From: a virus
IMG/VR virus record: IMGVR_UViG_3300046005_001569
Location: 1-64,000 of that record
DNA length: 64,000 nucleotides
Direction: 5' to 3' (one strand)
Part shown: one piece after another, positions 32,131-40,593 of the stretch
How the letters are laid out: the number at the start of each line of letters is the position of its first letter
How positions within the stretch are numbered: position 1 is the first letter of the stretch
Position numbers and translations under genes: made by a program
Notes under the pieces: model-generated
Seen by the model: the letters and a program-made list of their open reading frames with translations, nothing else
The model's database searches: none
Told to the model about the DNA's origin: nothing

Positions 32131-35100
32131 ATGACTGACATTATCTTTAATACCACTTACGCACAACCCGCCTCCAATGTTGCTGATTTGAATTTTGTTG
32201 ATAATGTCATCAATTTTAAAGTTGTTAGTGCAATCGGCATTGAACCCAAAACCGCATTCCAAAAATTACCAGCGCGAAACTTCAAAAGCACAATTGCAAT
32301 TGACGTGCTAGGTAAATTTGAAAACCCAACACCACACTTTAAAGCCGAATCTATAGATGTTATTTCCATAGTTCCCGCGATAGGATTTCATGTTGTTCAC
32401 GATAAAGGTGACGGCGACACGTTGTTTGATAAAACTCAATTCCTTTGCCATTTTATAGGTGATGAAACGGGTATCGAGATTCGCAACAAAGCGAACAATG
32501 AAAAAGGAATTTTTTATACGGGCGGCGTAACTAACGGCATACAAGATACTAGACTAAGTTCTTACAAGCCAAACGATGACGCATTTGAAGGCTTTGTTCA
32601 CCAAGAAAAAGGAGGTGAATATACTGGTTTCAGATTTAAGGATTTTGGAAGGAATCTTAGTGTTCGCGGTAATGATTGGTGTTTTGAAGCAAGAGTGAAA
32701 TTTCCCGAAGGATTAAATTTGGACGAAGTTGGCGGCTCGTATCAGTTATTTTCAAATTGGCAAATTAAGGTATTGGTAGGGTTGAACTCCGAGGATAAAA
32801 GGCTGTCATCAATCACGTTAGAAACAGGAAAAGGCAATAATCTTTTTCTGCTTAACAAAAATTTTTACTTTTATTGGAACTTGTACGAAAAAGAAATTGA
32901 TATAGTCGATTCATTTGCAGCTATAAAACTGCTTTGCGTAGATGGGAATTTCGAGCTTTGGATAAATGGCGTAGTTATGGCAGCCCCCAAAGTCCCTGTT
33001 GCACAAATTTTTATAAGTGGCACGTTTAATCTTCCAACGTATCATTTATTAGATGTTCCTGTTGTCAATTATCCGAAAGATAACCTTTTTTCAGAAACCA
33101 CAAAAGCAGTTCCCGTTACACCAGAAGTATTGGCAGGTATTGAATCCATGTCAAACCTAATGGAAATAAAAAGCAATAAAACACATAAATTTTATCGCTC
33201 AAAAACTAGGATGCTAACAATTGACAATGATAGTTTCAGGTTGAACGGTCACAATTACGCAGTTGATTTGAAGTATGTCTATGGCTTAAAGAAAATTGTT
33301 GTTGCGCCAAATTACATGGATATATTTTTTAATACCAATGTAATTGCTGAAACCAGCATTAGAGTTGATTTTCCGAAGCCTTTGTACGTTTGGTTTTATT
33401 TGGATGTCGATGTAAAAGCGGGGGAAACAAATACATTCACACCCGTTAATTATCAAGGAAATTATCTTAATAACATCAATAGTAAAATCCTTGATAAAAC
33501 CAAAGTTTTTGGCTACAACAAACTTCCTGTGGAAGCGAGGGGGTCTTTTTTGCGACTTGAAATGATTGATAGTGTTTTAAATGTCACGCTTCATTTCTAT
33601 GAAAACACCAACTTCGTTACAAAATCAGTGCGCTTAGAAAGTGCCACAGAATTTCCATTGGCAAACTTTTGTTTCGACGCGCCACCATTTGAAACAATTA
33701 ACGACACGACATCATTTGTTATTGATGTGGATTCATTGTATTTATTCGGTACGCCATATAGCGACGCTAAATTAAGTACCATTGAGTTATCGTATTCCGT
33801 TTGGGGTTATTACGAGGGAAAGAGAGTTGACGGCACTGATAATTTCTTGGAACACACAATAATAAGCGACGTTACGGATAATTTAACTGGTACTACTGAG
33901 CGGTATGACTATTTGCGACCGCTAGGCGAATTTACAAATAGAATAACTAATCAGGCGCAGCGTGATGAATTAAAAGCGATTTTCGACAATCGTGATAACT
34001 TTGAATATATCGGCGAATCAAATCTAGTTACATACACTTCTCGCACGGACATAGGCAAAAATCCGCACTATTGCTATGGTGTTGATAGATTTATTGTGAA
34101 TGAAGATTACGTTGAAATTATTTTTGACGATACATTTATCGAGGATTCGCATAAATTTTACACGCCATTTAAGTTGAAAAACTATTATAGGGATTTAGTA
34201 GGGACGCAAAATAATTACGAAGTTTATTTTGAAATCCGAAATAATAAATTTACTTGCGTGCTATATGAAGTCTTTTATGTTACCAACAGTTCTTCGGTAG
34301 CGACCTATAGCTATGACAAAGTTAAAACATTAAGACTAAATCAAGAATTTACAGCGACTTACAAGCAAAAAGATTTAACAATTTACGATGGTAGCGTTCA
34401 TTTTGGCTTGTATGGCGAACTTGAATATAGAAATGAAAACGCCATTGATATTAGCGCAAAACTACTTTTAGACGAGGCGCGTTTTACGATAGGCGATGCA
34501 CGCTATAGAGATAGTGAAATCGTACCCACCGAACCATTCCCTGATTACCTTCAAAATGTAATTGAAATTCAGCCAAATTTTGGGCTGTCTGCAATCTACG
34601 AGTTTGGTTCAAACAACACAATTGCTTTTGATGCAAAGGCAGCGTTCAGGGGTTACACGAAGAAATCTAAGGTAACTACGCCAACCGACCCTAACGTAAT
34701 AGTTCCTGTTGAATATCGCGCCGAATCCATAATTGGATTAACGCCAGTATTTGAGATTTCAAGGGAGGTTTTCTTGAATGACATCAATGAAATTTCAATT
34801 GTTGGAAACTCCATGTTTGCCACTGCTCGTAACGTTGAATTCAATCTTGAGCTGTCTGTTGTTTCAAATTCATCATTTTTATTATCGACACCGATTCTAG
34901 CTTGCGACCCGTTATTTGAAAGTGTTGTTTTATTGATGCCGTGTGACAGCTATCCTTTGGTTGATATTATCGGACATACAGTAACCAGTGGCAGTAGCGT
35001 GACCGTAGGCGACACGAAGGCTGTATTCAATGAAAAGTCGTTGAACATTGTTAGCGACATAAACAGCTTGGTCGAAGTGTCCAGCTCCGATTTCGGGCTT

Positions 35101-36177
35101 ACAAAAGATTCAATTTTTTGCATTGAGTTTTGGTTTTATCCTACTTCCGACACCAACTACATTTCAATAATGCAGTTCGGTTCAAAATACGTTGACAGTT
35201 ATGGTGCAGCAACACAGTACAACTGGCAATTTATTACCAGTGCTGGGAATGTTGCGTTTGGAATCGGGAATACAAAAACACCTACAACCTTCGGCTCAAG
35301 GGCTACGTCAACAAACAAGTTCAACTTGAATAAATGGAATCATGTAAAAGCAACTAACGAAAAATGCTTTTTAAATGGGGTTGAGTTTGGTGTTGATTAC
35401 ATATCAAAAATATCAGCTACATTCTTTAATTTCTTGCCAACGGACGTTTTGACAATCGGTAACAAACGCTGGTGGAATTCGTCGTACCCAACTCTAAAGT
35501 TAAGCGATATTCGCATAACGATTGGCAGTAACCGTTCAACTGAAAAGACACCGCCAGAAACACCCTATTTTAGAGTTTCTTGTATTAAACACGAAATAAC
35601 GCCTGTTAATTTCTTTAGCAATTCCGTTATTGATTTCTCAATAAGCGCAGATATGAAGTCGTACCCGCCTATTGCGTTTTCACACGAATCCGAAATAAAC
35701 GTCGGGGCTGAATTGGTGTTTAGACAAATAAAGACTGAAATTGTGTACTTGCCAGTAGAAAACAAATCAAAAGTTTCGACGGGGTTTGTTGATATGTTGT
35801 TGGGCGGTTTTGGTGTGTCAGAAACGCTTAGTGGCGGCTCAATTGAGTTTTACACGGGTTCACGTCCCCATTCTGCAAACCACGCCGTAACAGGCAAATT
35901 GCTTGGTGTTATTACAGGCATTCAGTTTGGTATTCCAGCCAACAGGGTGATTAGCAAATCAACAACCGAACTTTGGAACTTCACGGGATTGGCGACAGGC
36001 AAGATAGGCTGGTTCAGGATTAAGTCGGATTCATCTTTTACCGATTACGGGCAGGATTCCGTGCGCGAAGTAAGGATTGATGGCGAGGCGGGTGTTGATG
36101 CCATATCGTCGAATTTTGACGTTGTTATAGGCAATCAGTATTTCATTGATAAGTTCTATATCGCATGGAGTAACTGA
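32131..36177 (+). CDS. Giant fibre-like protein with concanavalin/LamG-type domains, 1348 aa
   Basis: Three or more stretches resemble LamG/concanavalin-like jelly rolls: about 80-300 (FLCHFIGDETGIEI, NDWCFEARVKFPEG, FELWINGVV), a second near 560-815 (YEVYFEIRNNK, LLLDEARFTIGDARY), and a third at about 925-1130 (VVLLMPCDSYPL, IFCIEFWFYPTSDTNYISIMQF, LSDIRITIGSNR). The last 135 residues are a copy of the 152-aa domain encoded by the first cassette gene. Probably a receptor- or glycan-binding tail fibre. Its stop overlaps the next gene's upstream region closely. Confidence 0.75.
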   Translation: MTDIIFNTTYAQPASNVADLNFVDNVINFKVVSAIGIEPKTAFQKLPARNFKSTIAIDVLGKFENPTPHFKAESIDVISIVPAIGFHVVHDKGDGDTLFDKTQFLCHFIGDETGIEIRNKANNEKGIFYTGGVTNGIQDTRLSSYKPNDDAFEGFVHQEKGGEYTGFRFKDFGRNLSVRGNDWCFEARVKFPEGLNLDEVGGSYQLFSNWQIKVLVGLNSEDKRLSSITLETGKGNNLFLLNKNFYFYWNLYEKEIDIVDSFAAIKLLCVDGNFELWINGVVMAAPKVPVAQIFISGTFNLPTYHLLDVPVVNYPKDNLFSETTKAVPVTPEVLAGIESMSNLMEIKSNKTHKFYRSKTRMLTIDNDSFRLNGHNYAVDLKYVYGLKKIVVAPNYMDIFFNTNVIAETSIRVDFPKPLYVWFYLDVDVKAGETNTFTPVNYQGNYLNNINSKILDKTKVFGYNKLPVEARGSFLRLEMIDSVLNVTLHFYENTNFVTKSVRLESATEFPLANFCFDAPPFETINDTTSFVIDVDSLYLFGTPYSDAKLSTIELSYSVWGYYEGKRVDGTDNFLEHTIISDVTDNLTGTTERYDYLRPLGEFTNRITNQAQRDELKAIFDNRDNFEYIGESNLVTYTSRTDIGKNPHYCYGVDRFIVNEDYVEIIFDDTFIEDSHKFYTPFKLKNYYRDLVGTQNNYEVYFEIRNNKFTCVLYEVFYVTNSSSVATYSYDKVKTLRLNQEFTATYKQKDLTIYDGSVHFGLYGELEYRNENAIDISAKLLLDEARFTIGDARYRDSEIVPTEPFPDYLQNVIEIQPNFGLSAIYEFGSNNTIAFDAKAAFRGYTKKSKVTTPTDPNVIVPVEYRAESIIGLTPVFEISREVFLNDINEISIVGNSMFATARNVEFNLELSVVSNSSFLLSTPILACDPLFESVVLLMPCDSYPLVDIIGHTVTSGSSVTVGDTKAVFNEKSLNIVSDINSLVEVSSSDFGLTKDSIFCIEFWFYPTSDTNYISIMQFGSKYVDSYGAATQYNWQFITSAGNVAFGIGNTKTPTTFGSRATSTNKFNLNKWNHVKATNEKCFLNGVEFGVDYISKISATFFNFLPTDVLTIGNKRWWNSSYPTLKLSDIRITIGSNRSTEKTPPETPYFRVSCIKHEITPVNFFSNSVIDFSISADMKSYPPIAFSHESEINVGAELVFRQIKTEIVYLPVENKSKVSTGFVDMLLGGFGVSETLSGGSIEFYTGSRPHSANHAVTGKLLGVITGIQFGIPANRVISKSTTELWNFTGLATGKIGWFRIKSDSSFTDYGQDSVREVRIDGEAGVDAISSNFDVVIGNQYFIDKFYIAWSN

Positions 36178-36178
36178 C

Positions 36179-38026
36179 ATGGATTTCTCCGCGAAGCTGC
36201 ACATAAAAGGCTATTCAACCTTTACGCTTGAAAGCAATTACAACACTTACGATTCCGATTTTGACAAGGTTCAGTTGTTATTGCATTTTAACGATGCAAG
36301 CGGAACTAAGCAGGTCAATGATGTCAAAGGACATTATCCTGTTGGGTTGAAGCAAACCGCTGTCAAGCAAGGTGCTTTTGGCGAAAAAAGAGAATCCGTT
36401 ATTTTTCTTGATGGTGCTAATTGGGGTGGCATCGAGATTAGCCCTAACAATAGGTTTGGCGCGTTAAGCAGCTTCAATTTGTTCCAAGACGTTGACGGAA
36501 TTTCCCGCGCGGCTGACGTTGATTGGTGTTTCGAGTGTTTCATTTCTGACACGGTTCAAACGGGTAGCGCGTGGACAACAGGCGGCTACATTGCGTCAAA
36601 CAGCTACTATCCAAACATTGAAAATGATTACAACACGGGCGTTGATTGGGGCGTTAGATTAGAGCTTGGAAAAATTATCGTCGTTATTGGTGACGTGGAT
36701 TACGCTTTTGATATTCCTTCTGGCTATTCTTTTTCAAGCTGGGATTTCTTGCGCGTTCAACGTGAATCGAATGTACTTACTTGTTGGCTAAACACGGACT
36801 TTTTGGGATTTCACGAAAATGTTATTGTCCAAGAAAAGCGTTACCACAGCTATTTTAAGATAGGCAGGGCAAGCGAAAGGCAATCGTTACGCACTGCACT
36901 TGACGAGGTTCGATTTACAATCGGCACTGCGAGAACGGGCGATAACGGAACAATTCCAACAAAACCGTTTCCAAATATCGGGGATTTAGAAGGTCGCCCC
37001 AAGATAGTGATTGATGCGGCGGCTTCTTTTTCACAACAAAGCGATGTGCCTGTATCAACAGGGCAGAGTTTGTCAGTTAATATACCAATTGACATTGACC
37101 TTGATGTTTCGCTTGTTTTGAACAAGGACGAAATAAATTTTGTCATTCCCGCGCCAACCTTTGAAATTTCAATACAAAAATCGGTTTTTATTTCAGCGAA
37201 TTTTGAAATTTACAATCCGCTGAAATTTCTAATTAACATTTCGGATAGCGGCGCATCGACCACGATAACAATTCCAAGCCCCACGTTATCAATCTCAATT
37301 TCGCGTGACACAACGCTTGGAATCGCAATCACACTGCCTTCACTTGCAATTGATACAGTCATTAAAGAGGCTGCGCTTATTGATATTGGTGTTGTGATAC
37401 CCGACCCTTCAACGCCGATAGCCCCGCCGTCTTTGGTAACGTTGCAACCAATAACGCTTCCGAATCCGACAATTACCATCGAGTTAGGAATTGAGCCGAT
37501 TATATCAATAAGCGCATTCTTACCCGCGCCAACCCTTGTTATATCCGCTTATACAACGTCGCTTGAATGGAATATACCGATTGTAAGCGTGCCAAAATTC
37601 AATGTGAGTATTACGCCGCCATTCGACTTATCAATTTTAATTCCATTGCCTAGCATCGAATTGTATTTGCCTAATCCAACAACGCCACTGCCGCCAACGT
37701 CACAATGGTTTGACGTGCTGCTACCTGATTTCATAGATGATTGGTACACGGAGCTGCAAAACGTCGTCAATGTAATTCTTCCTGCACCAAAGATAACATT
37801 GAAGATGTCGGTCAATCAGGACATTTCAACGGTAATCAAATTACCAAAACTTCAAATTGCGACCGCTATATCGCTCGACAATCACATGAAAAACGATATT
37901 GGCGTTGATATTTACTTGCCGCTATTAAAAATTGATGGCTTCACGAATAGGGATTTGAGTATGTCGCTCGATATAAAACAACCGTTTATAAACATTGAAC
38001 TATTAACATCGGACGACTTCTTATGA
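36179..38026 (+). CDS. LamG-type domain plus Pro-punctuated beta-repeat protein, 615 aa
   Basis: ATG 36179, 1 bp after the upstream stop. Residues about 20-255 form a LamG-like domain (DKVQLLLHFNDASGTKQVNDVKG, DWCFECFISDTVQ, ALDEVRFTIGTARTG). Residues about 290-610 are short beta repeats each opened by a Pro motif: IPAPTFEISI, IPSPTLSISI, LPNPTITIEL, LPAPTLVISA, IPLPSIELYL, LPAPKITLKM, LPKLQIATAI. This predicts a long beta solenoid or fibrous rod carrying a lectin-like head. Family not recognised. Confidence 0.7.
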   Translation: MDFSAKLHIKGYSTFTLESNYNTYDSDFDKVQLLLHFNDASGTKQVNDVKGHYPVGLKQTAVKQGAFGEKRESVIFLDGANWGGIEISPNNRFGALSSFNLFQDVDGISRAADVDWCFECFISDTVQTGSAWTTGGYIASNSYYPNIENDYNTGVDWGVRLELGKIIVVIGDVDYAFDIPSGYSFSSWDFLRVQRESNVLTCWLNTDFLGFHENVIVQEKRYHSYFKIGRASERQSLRTALDEVRFTIGTARTGDNGTIPTKPFPNIGDLEGRPKIVIDAAASFSQQSDVPVSTGQSLSVNIPIDIDLDVSLVLNKDEINFVIPAPTFEISIQKSVFISANFEIYNPLKFLINISDSGASTTITIPSPTLSISISRDTTLGIAITLPSLAIDTVIKEAALIDIGVVIPDPSTPIAPPSLVTLQPITLPNPTITIELGIEPIISISAFLPAPTLVISAYTTSLEWNIPIVSVPKFNVSITPPFDLSILIPLPSIELYLPNPTTPLPPTSQWFDVLLPDFIDDWYTELQNVVNVILPAPKITLKMSVNQDISTVIKLPKLQIATAISLDNHMKNDIGVDIYLPLLKIDGFTNRDLSMSLDIKQPFINIELLTSDDFL

Positions 38027-38457
38027 GTACATTTAATTTAAACATAGCCAACCAAGCCCTAACCAAATCAACAGGAAACGTTTTTTTACGCCAGTTTCGT
38101 ATTGGTTCAAAAAACTATGGGATTGATACGTCAGGGGTTTATTTGATTGAAGGTGATTTAGATAATGGTGACGGTTTTGATACGTTCATAAAAACAACCG
38201 CGAATTCCTTTGGCGAAGTATCAAAGAAGCGATTGCCAGAATTGAGAGCAGAAAAAACAGGCTTGTTAAGTGTCGCTGTTATTTACGATGGTGAATTATC
38301 GGGTAGTGGCGTTGAACATGGTGATAGCGGTTTCGTCCGTTTTGGTAAAGGTGGTGGCGGTAAGCTGGTTTCATTGATTATGCACAGTGACGACGAAAAC
38401 TTACAACTACGCAGTATCAAAATGATGCCGCAACAAATAGGCGTGGGGGCGTTATGA
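38023..38457 (+). CDS. Hypothetical virion protein, 144 aa
   Basis: ATGA overlaps at both ends (38023-38026, 38454-38457). A beta-rich protein with a Gly-rich loop (GDSGFVRFGKGGGGKLVSLIM). Tightly coupled between the solenoid-like protein and the first 11-mer-repeat protein, so possibly the joint between them. Family not recognised. Confidence 0.6.
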   Translation: MSTFNLNIANQALTKSTGNVFLRQFRIGSKNYGIDTSGVYLIEGDLDNGDGFDTFIKTTANSFGEVSKKRLPELRAEKTGLLSVAVIYDGELSGSGVEHGDSGFVRFGKGGGGKLVSLIMHSDDENLQLRSIKMMPQQIGVGAL

Positions 38458-40592
38458 TTCCCGTCGAAATAACTGCTTTCATTAACGACGTTACCGACAA
38501 CATTGATTTAGATACAGCGGATTTAAAAGGTGCTGTTAAATCAATTTTGGCAGCAGGCGCAACACAAGCGATAGCCGCCAAAAACAACTTGGTTCGACAA
38601 TCGCGTTACATTTCAGCCAATAAAGGATTCACAAGGCTATCACCGATTTTGTCACAAGGAATTAGCAGTGCAAGCGAGGCGTATCTCGATGCAATCAATA
38701 AAGCCGCCGACAATGCGATTCAGTTCGCAGAAAGCGCACAAACGCAACAGGCGCAGGCAATAGGAGCGTTGATACCACAACAACTACGCTCTGACGTTGA
38801 AAAGGCGGTCAATCAAATTGAGCTTGATAGCAAATTAAAGGTCAACTTAATTGGGTTGGAAACACAACGCGGATTAGCCGATATTGAAATGCAAACTGCA
38901 ATAGGCGTTAGTGCGATTGCCAAAGATTTCAAGCGCAAGGTTAGTCGAATTGATATTGACGGGACGATTGCAAGTAAGCGTATTGATGCAAGCAACGAAA
39001 TAATGACCATGATGGACGTTAATGAAATCAAGGTTAAGAACGCGCTTGATGTCGGAATAATTAAACGTAATGCCTTGTTGGTCGCTCAATCAATCGGATT
39101 CGACAAAGAAATTGAGGCAAAAACAAAAACGACTGACGCAAGGATAAATGCGTCAAAGGCTATGTCGGGCGCGAGAAACAGCGCGGAGCTAAACAAAGCC
39201 CAAGCAAGGTATGACGGTTCTGTTTTGGTTGGCAGTTCAAGGCTTTCGGCTGCACAGAAAATAGGGGATTCTGAAATAAAACGAGCCGACGCAATAGGAC
39301 AGGCGCGGGTACTCACACATGAAAAAGAAGGCGGCGCAAAAAGAGAGGCGTTTTCAATCACATCGTCTGCGAGAAACGACGCTTTAATAACGACAACAGG
39401 CGCACGCTTAACAGCACAAGAAATAACAACCAATGCACGAATTGAAGCAAATAAAACTGACCTTGATGCACACATAAAAGCATCGACCATTGCGATAAAT
39501 GCCAAGTCCGAAGCGTCTGGCATCTTGATAAATTCACGCAAAAACGCCTTTGCTATCGAACTCGAAGGCACGGTACAGGGCAGGGGAATAACACACGAGC
39601 AGGACAAATTAAACGATGCCGCTGAGTTCGCCTTGAAATCCGCATTAAAGACAGCAAGCACCGACAAGCAAATCGCACAAAAAACAAATGAGTTTGCCGC
39701 CCGTGTTAGTGGCATTAACGAAAGGTTTAACGCTTCTCGAACAGCAAACCTAAATGAAGTAAGCGAATCGTTATCTTCTGAAACCAAAAAGAATTTGGCA
39801 CAACAAGCCTCGATATTGGAGCGTAGCAACGCCAACACCTACGCATTAGGAAAAGAAAATTTAGGACGTGAGTACAACATGACCAAATCATTCCTAACCA
39901 AAAAAGAAATTGAAGCCCAGCGTATCGGAATGGAATCTGAAATTACAAACAATGAAGTGGTATCTAAGATTGCCTTACAAGATGAAGATTTCTTATCTCG
40001 CATTAAATCCGCCCAAGCGCGTGCATTAGAGCGACGCAAGGCAGCATTCGATAAAAACTTGGCGCAACAAGAAGCAATCATATTGAAAACGACAACACGC
40101 GCCGAAGAAATTACAAACAAAACGGCTGCCAATATCGGAGCGGCAAACACTGAAAACGCGGCTAGTATCGCTGTATTGAATGACGAACTAAAAAGCCGTT
40201 CAGACATTGAATTAAACGAACTCGCGGAACGTTTAGCCGCCGCTGCCAGTGAAGAAGAAGCCTATATTGCCTATCTCAAAGCATCCGCCGCCAATAAAAA
40301 CAAATACGAGCGAGAAATTGACGATGCAAAAATCGAATCCGATAAACAGATATTTGAGGCGCAATCAAAAGCACTCGATATGCAGGTCGCGCAAAACGCC
40401 TATGTGCAGAAAAAACAAGACGATACCCGCTATAAAATTGCAAAAGATAGCTTGGCATTCGATTTAAGCACGAAGGCTAGACACGCTTATTACGAAACAT
40501 GGCTAGACATTGCCGCTGCAATTTCTAAACGCGATTTGGCAGAAGCAAACCAAGTACAGGTACACAACATTGTAGAGTTGAAGGGTGACTAA
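38454..40592 (+). CDS. Hendecad-repeat (11-residue) long-helix protein A, 712 aa
   Basis: After a short N-terminal region, residues 122-376 read without phase change as 23 blocks of 11 (for example IELDSKLKVNL, IGLETQRGLAD, IEMQTAIGVSA; later TTDARINA, ITTNARIEA, DLDAHIKA endings recur every 11). The pattern continues with minor changes almost to the C-terminus. Hendecads form right-handed coiled coils or amphipathic membrane-lying helices. No globular domain or enzyme motif is visible. Encodes a paralogous neighbour directly downstream. Probably a very long virion rod or internal protein; role unknown. Confidence 0.7.
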   Translation: MIPVEITAFINDVTDNIDLDTADLKGAVKSILAAGATQAIAAKNNLVRQSRYISANKGFTRLSPILSQGISSASEAYLDAINKAADNAIQFAESAQTQQAQAIGALIPQQLRSDVEKAVNQIELDSKLKVNLIGLETQRGLADIEMQTAIGVSAIAKDFKRKVSRIDIDGTIASKRIDASNEIMTMMDVNEIKVKNALDVGIIKRNALLVAQSIGFDKEIEAKTKTTDARINASKAMSGARNSAELNKAQARYDGSVLVGSSRLSAAQKIGDSEIKRADAIGQARVLTHEKEGGAKREAFSITSSARNDALITTTGARLTAQEITTNARIEANKTDLDAHIKASTIAINAKSEASGILINSRKNAFAIELEGTVQGRGITHEQDKLNDAAEFALKSALKTASTDKQIAQKTNEFAARVSGINERFNASRTANLNEVSESLSSETKKNLAQQASILERSNANTYALGKENLGREYNMTKSFLTKKEIEAQRIGMESEITNNEVVSKIALQDEDFLSRIKSAQARALERRKAAFDKNLAQQEAIILKTTTRAEEITNKTAANIGAANTENAASIAVLNDELKSRSDIELNELAERLAAAASEEEAYIAYLKASAANKNKYEREIDDAKIESDKQIFEAQSKALDMQVAQNAYVQKKQDDTRYKIAKDSLAFDLSTKARHAYYETWLDIAAAISKRDLAEANQVQVHNIVELKGD

Positions 40593-40593
40593 A

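Noticed and set aside
39086-39838. 250-codon minus-strand frame inside the first hendecad protein
   Set aside because: Shadow frame caused by the regular 33-bp codon pattern of the 11-residue repeats; the same explanation covers the minus-strand frames at 39839-40207 and 41682-42200.
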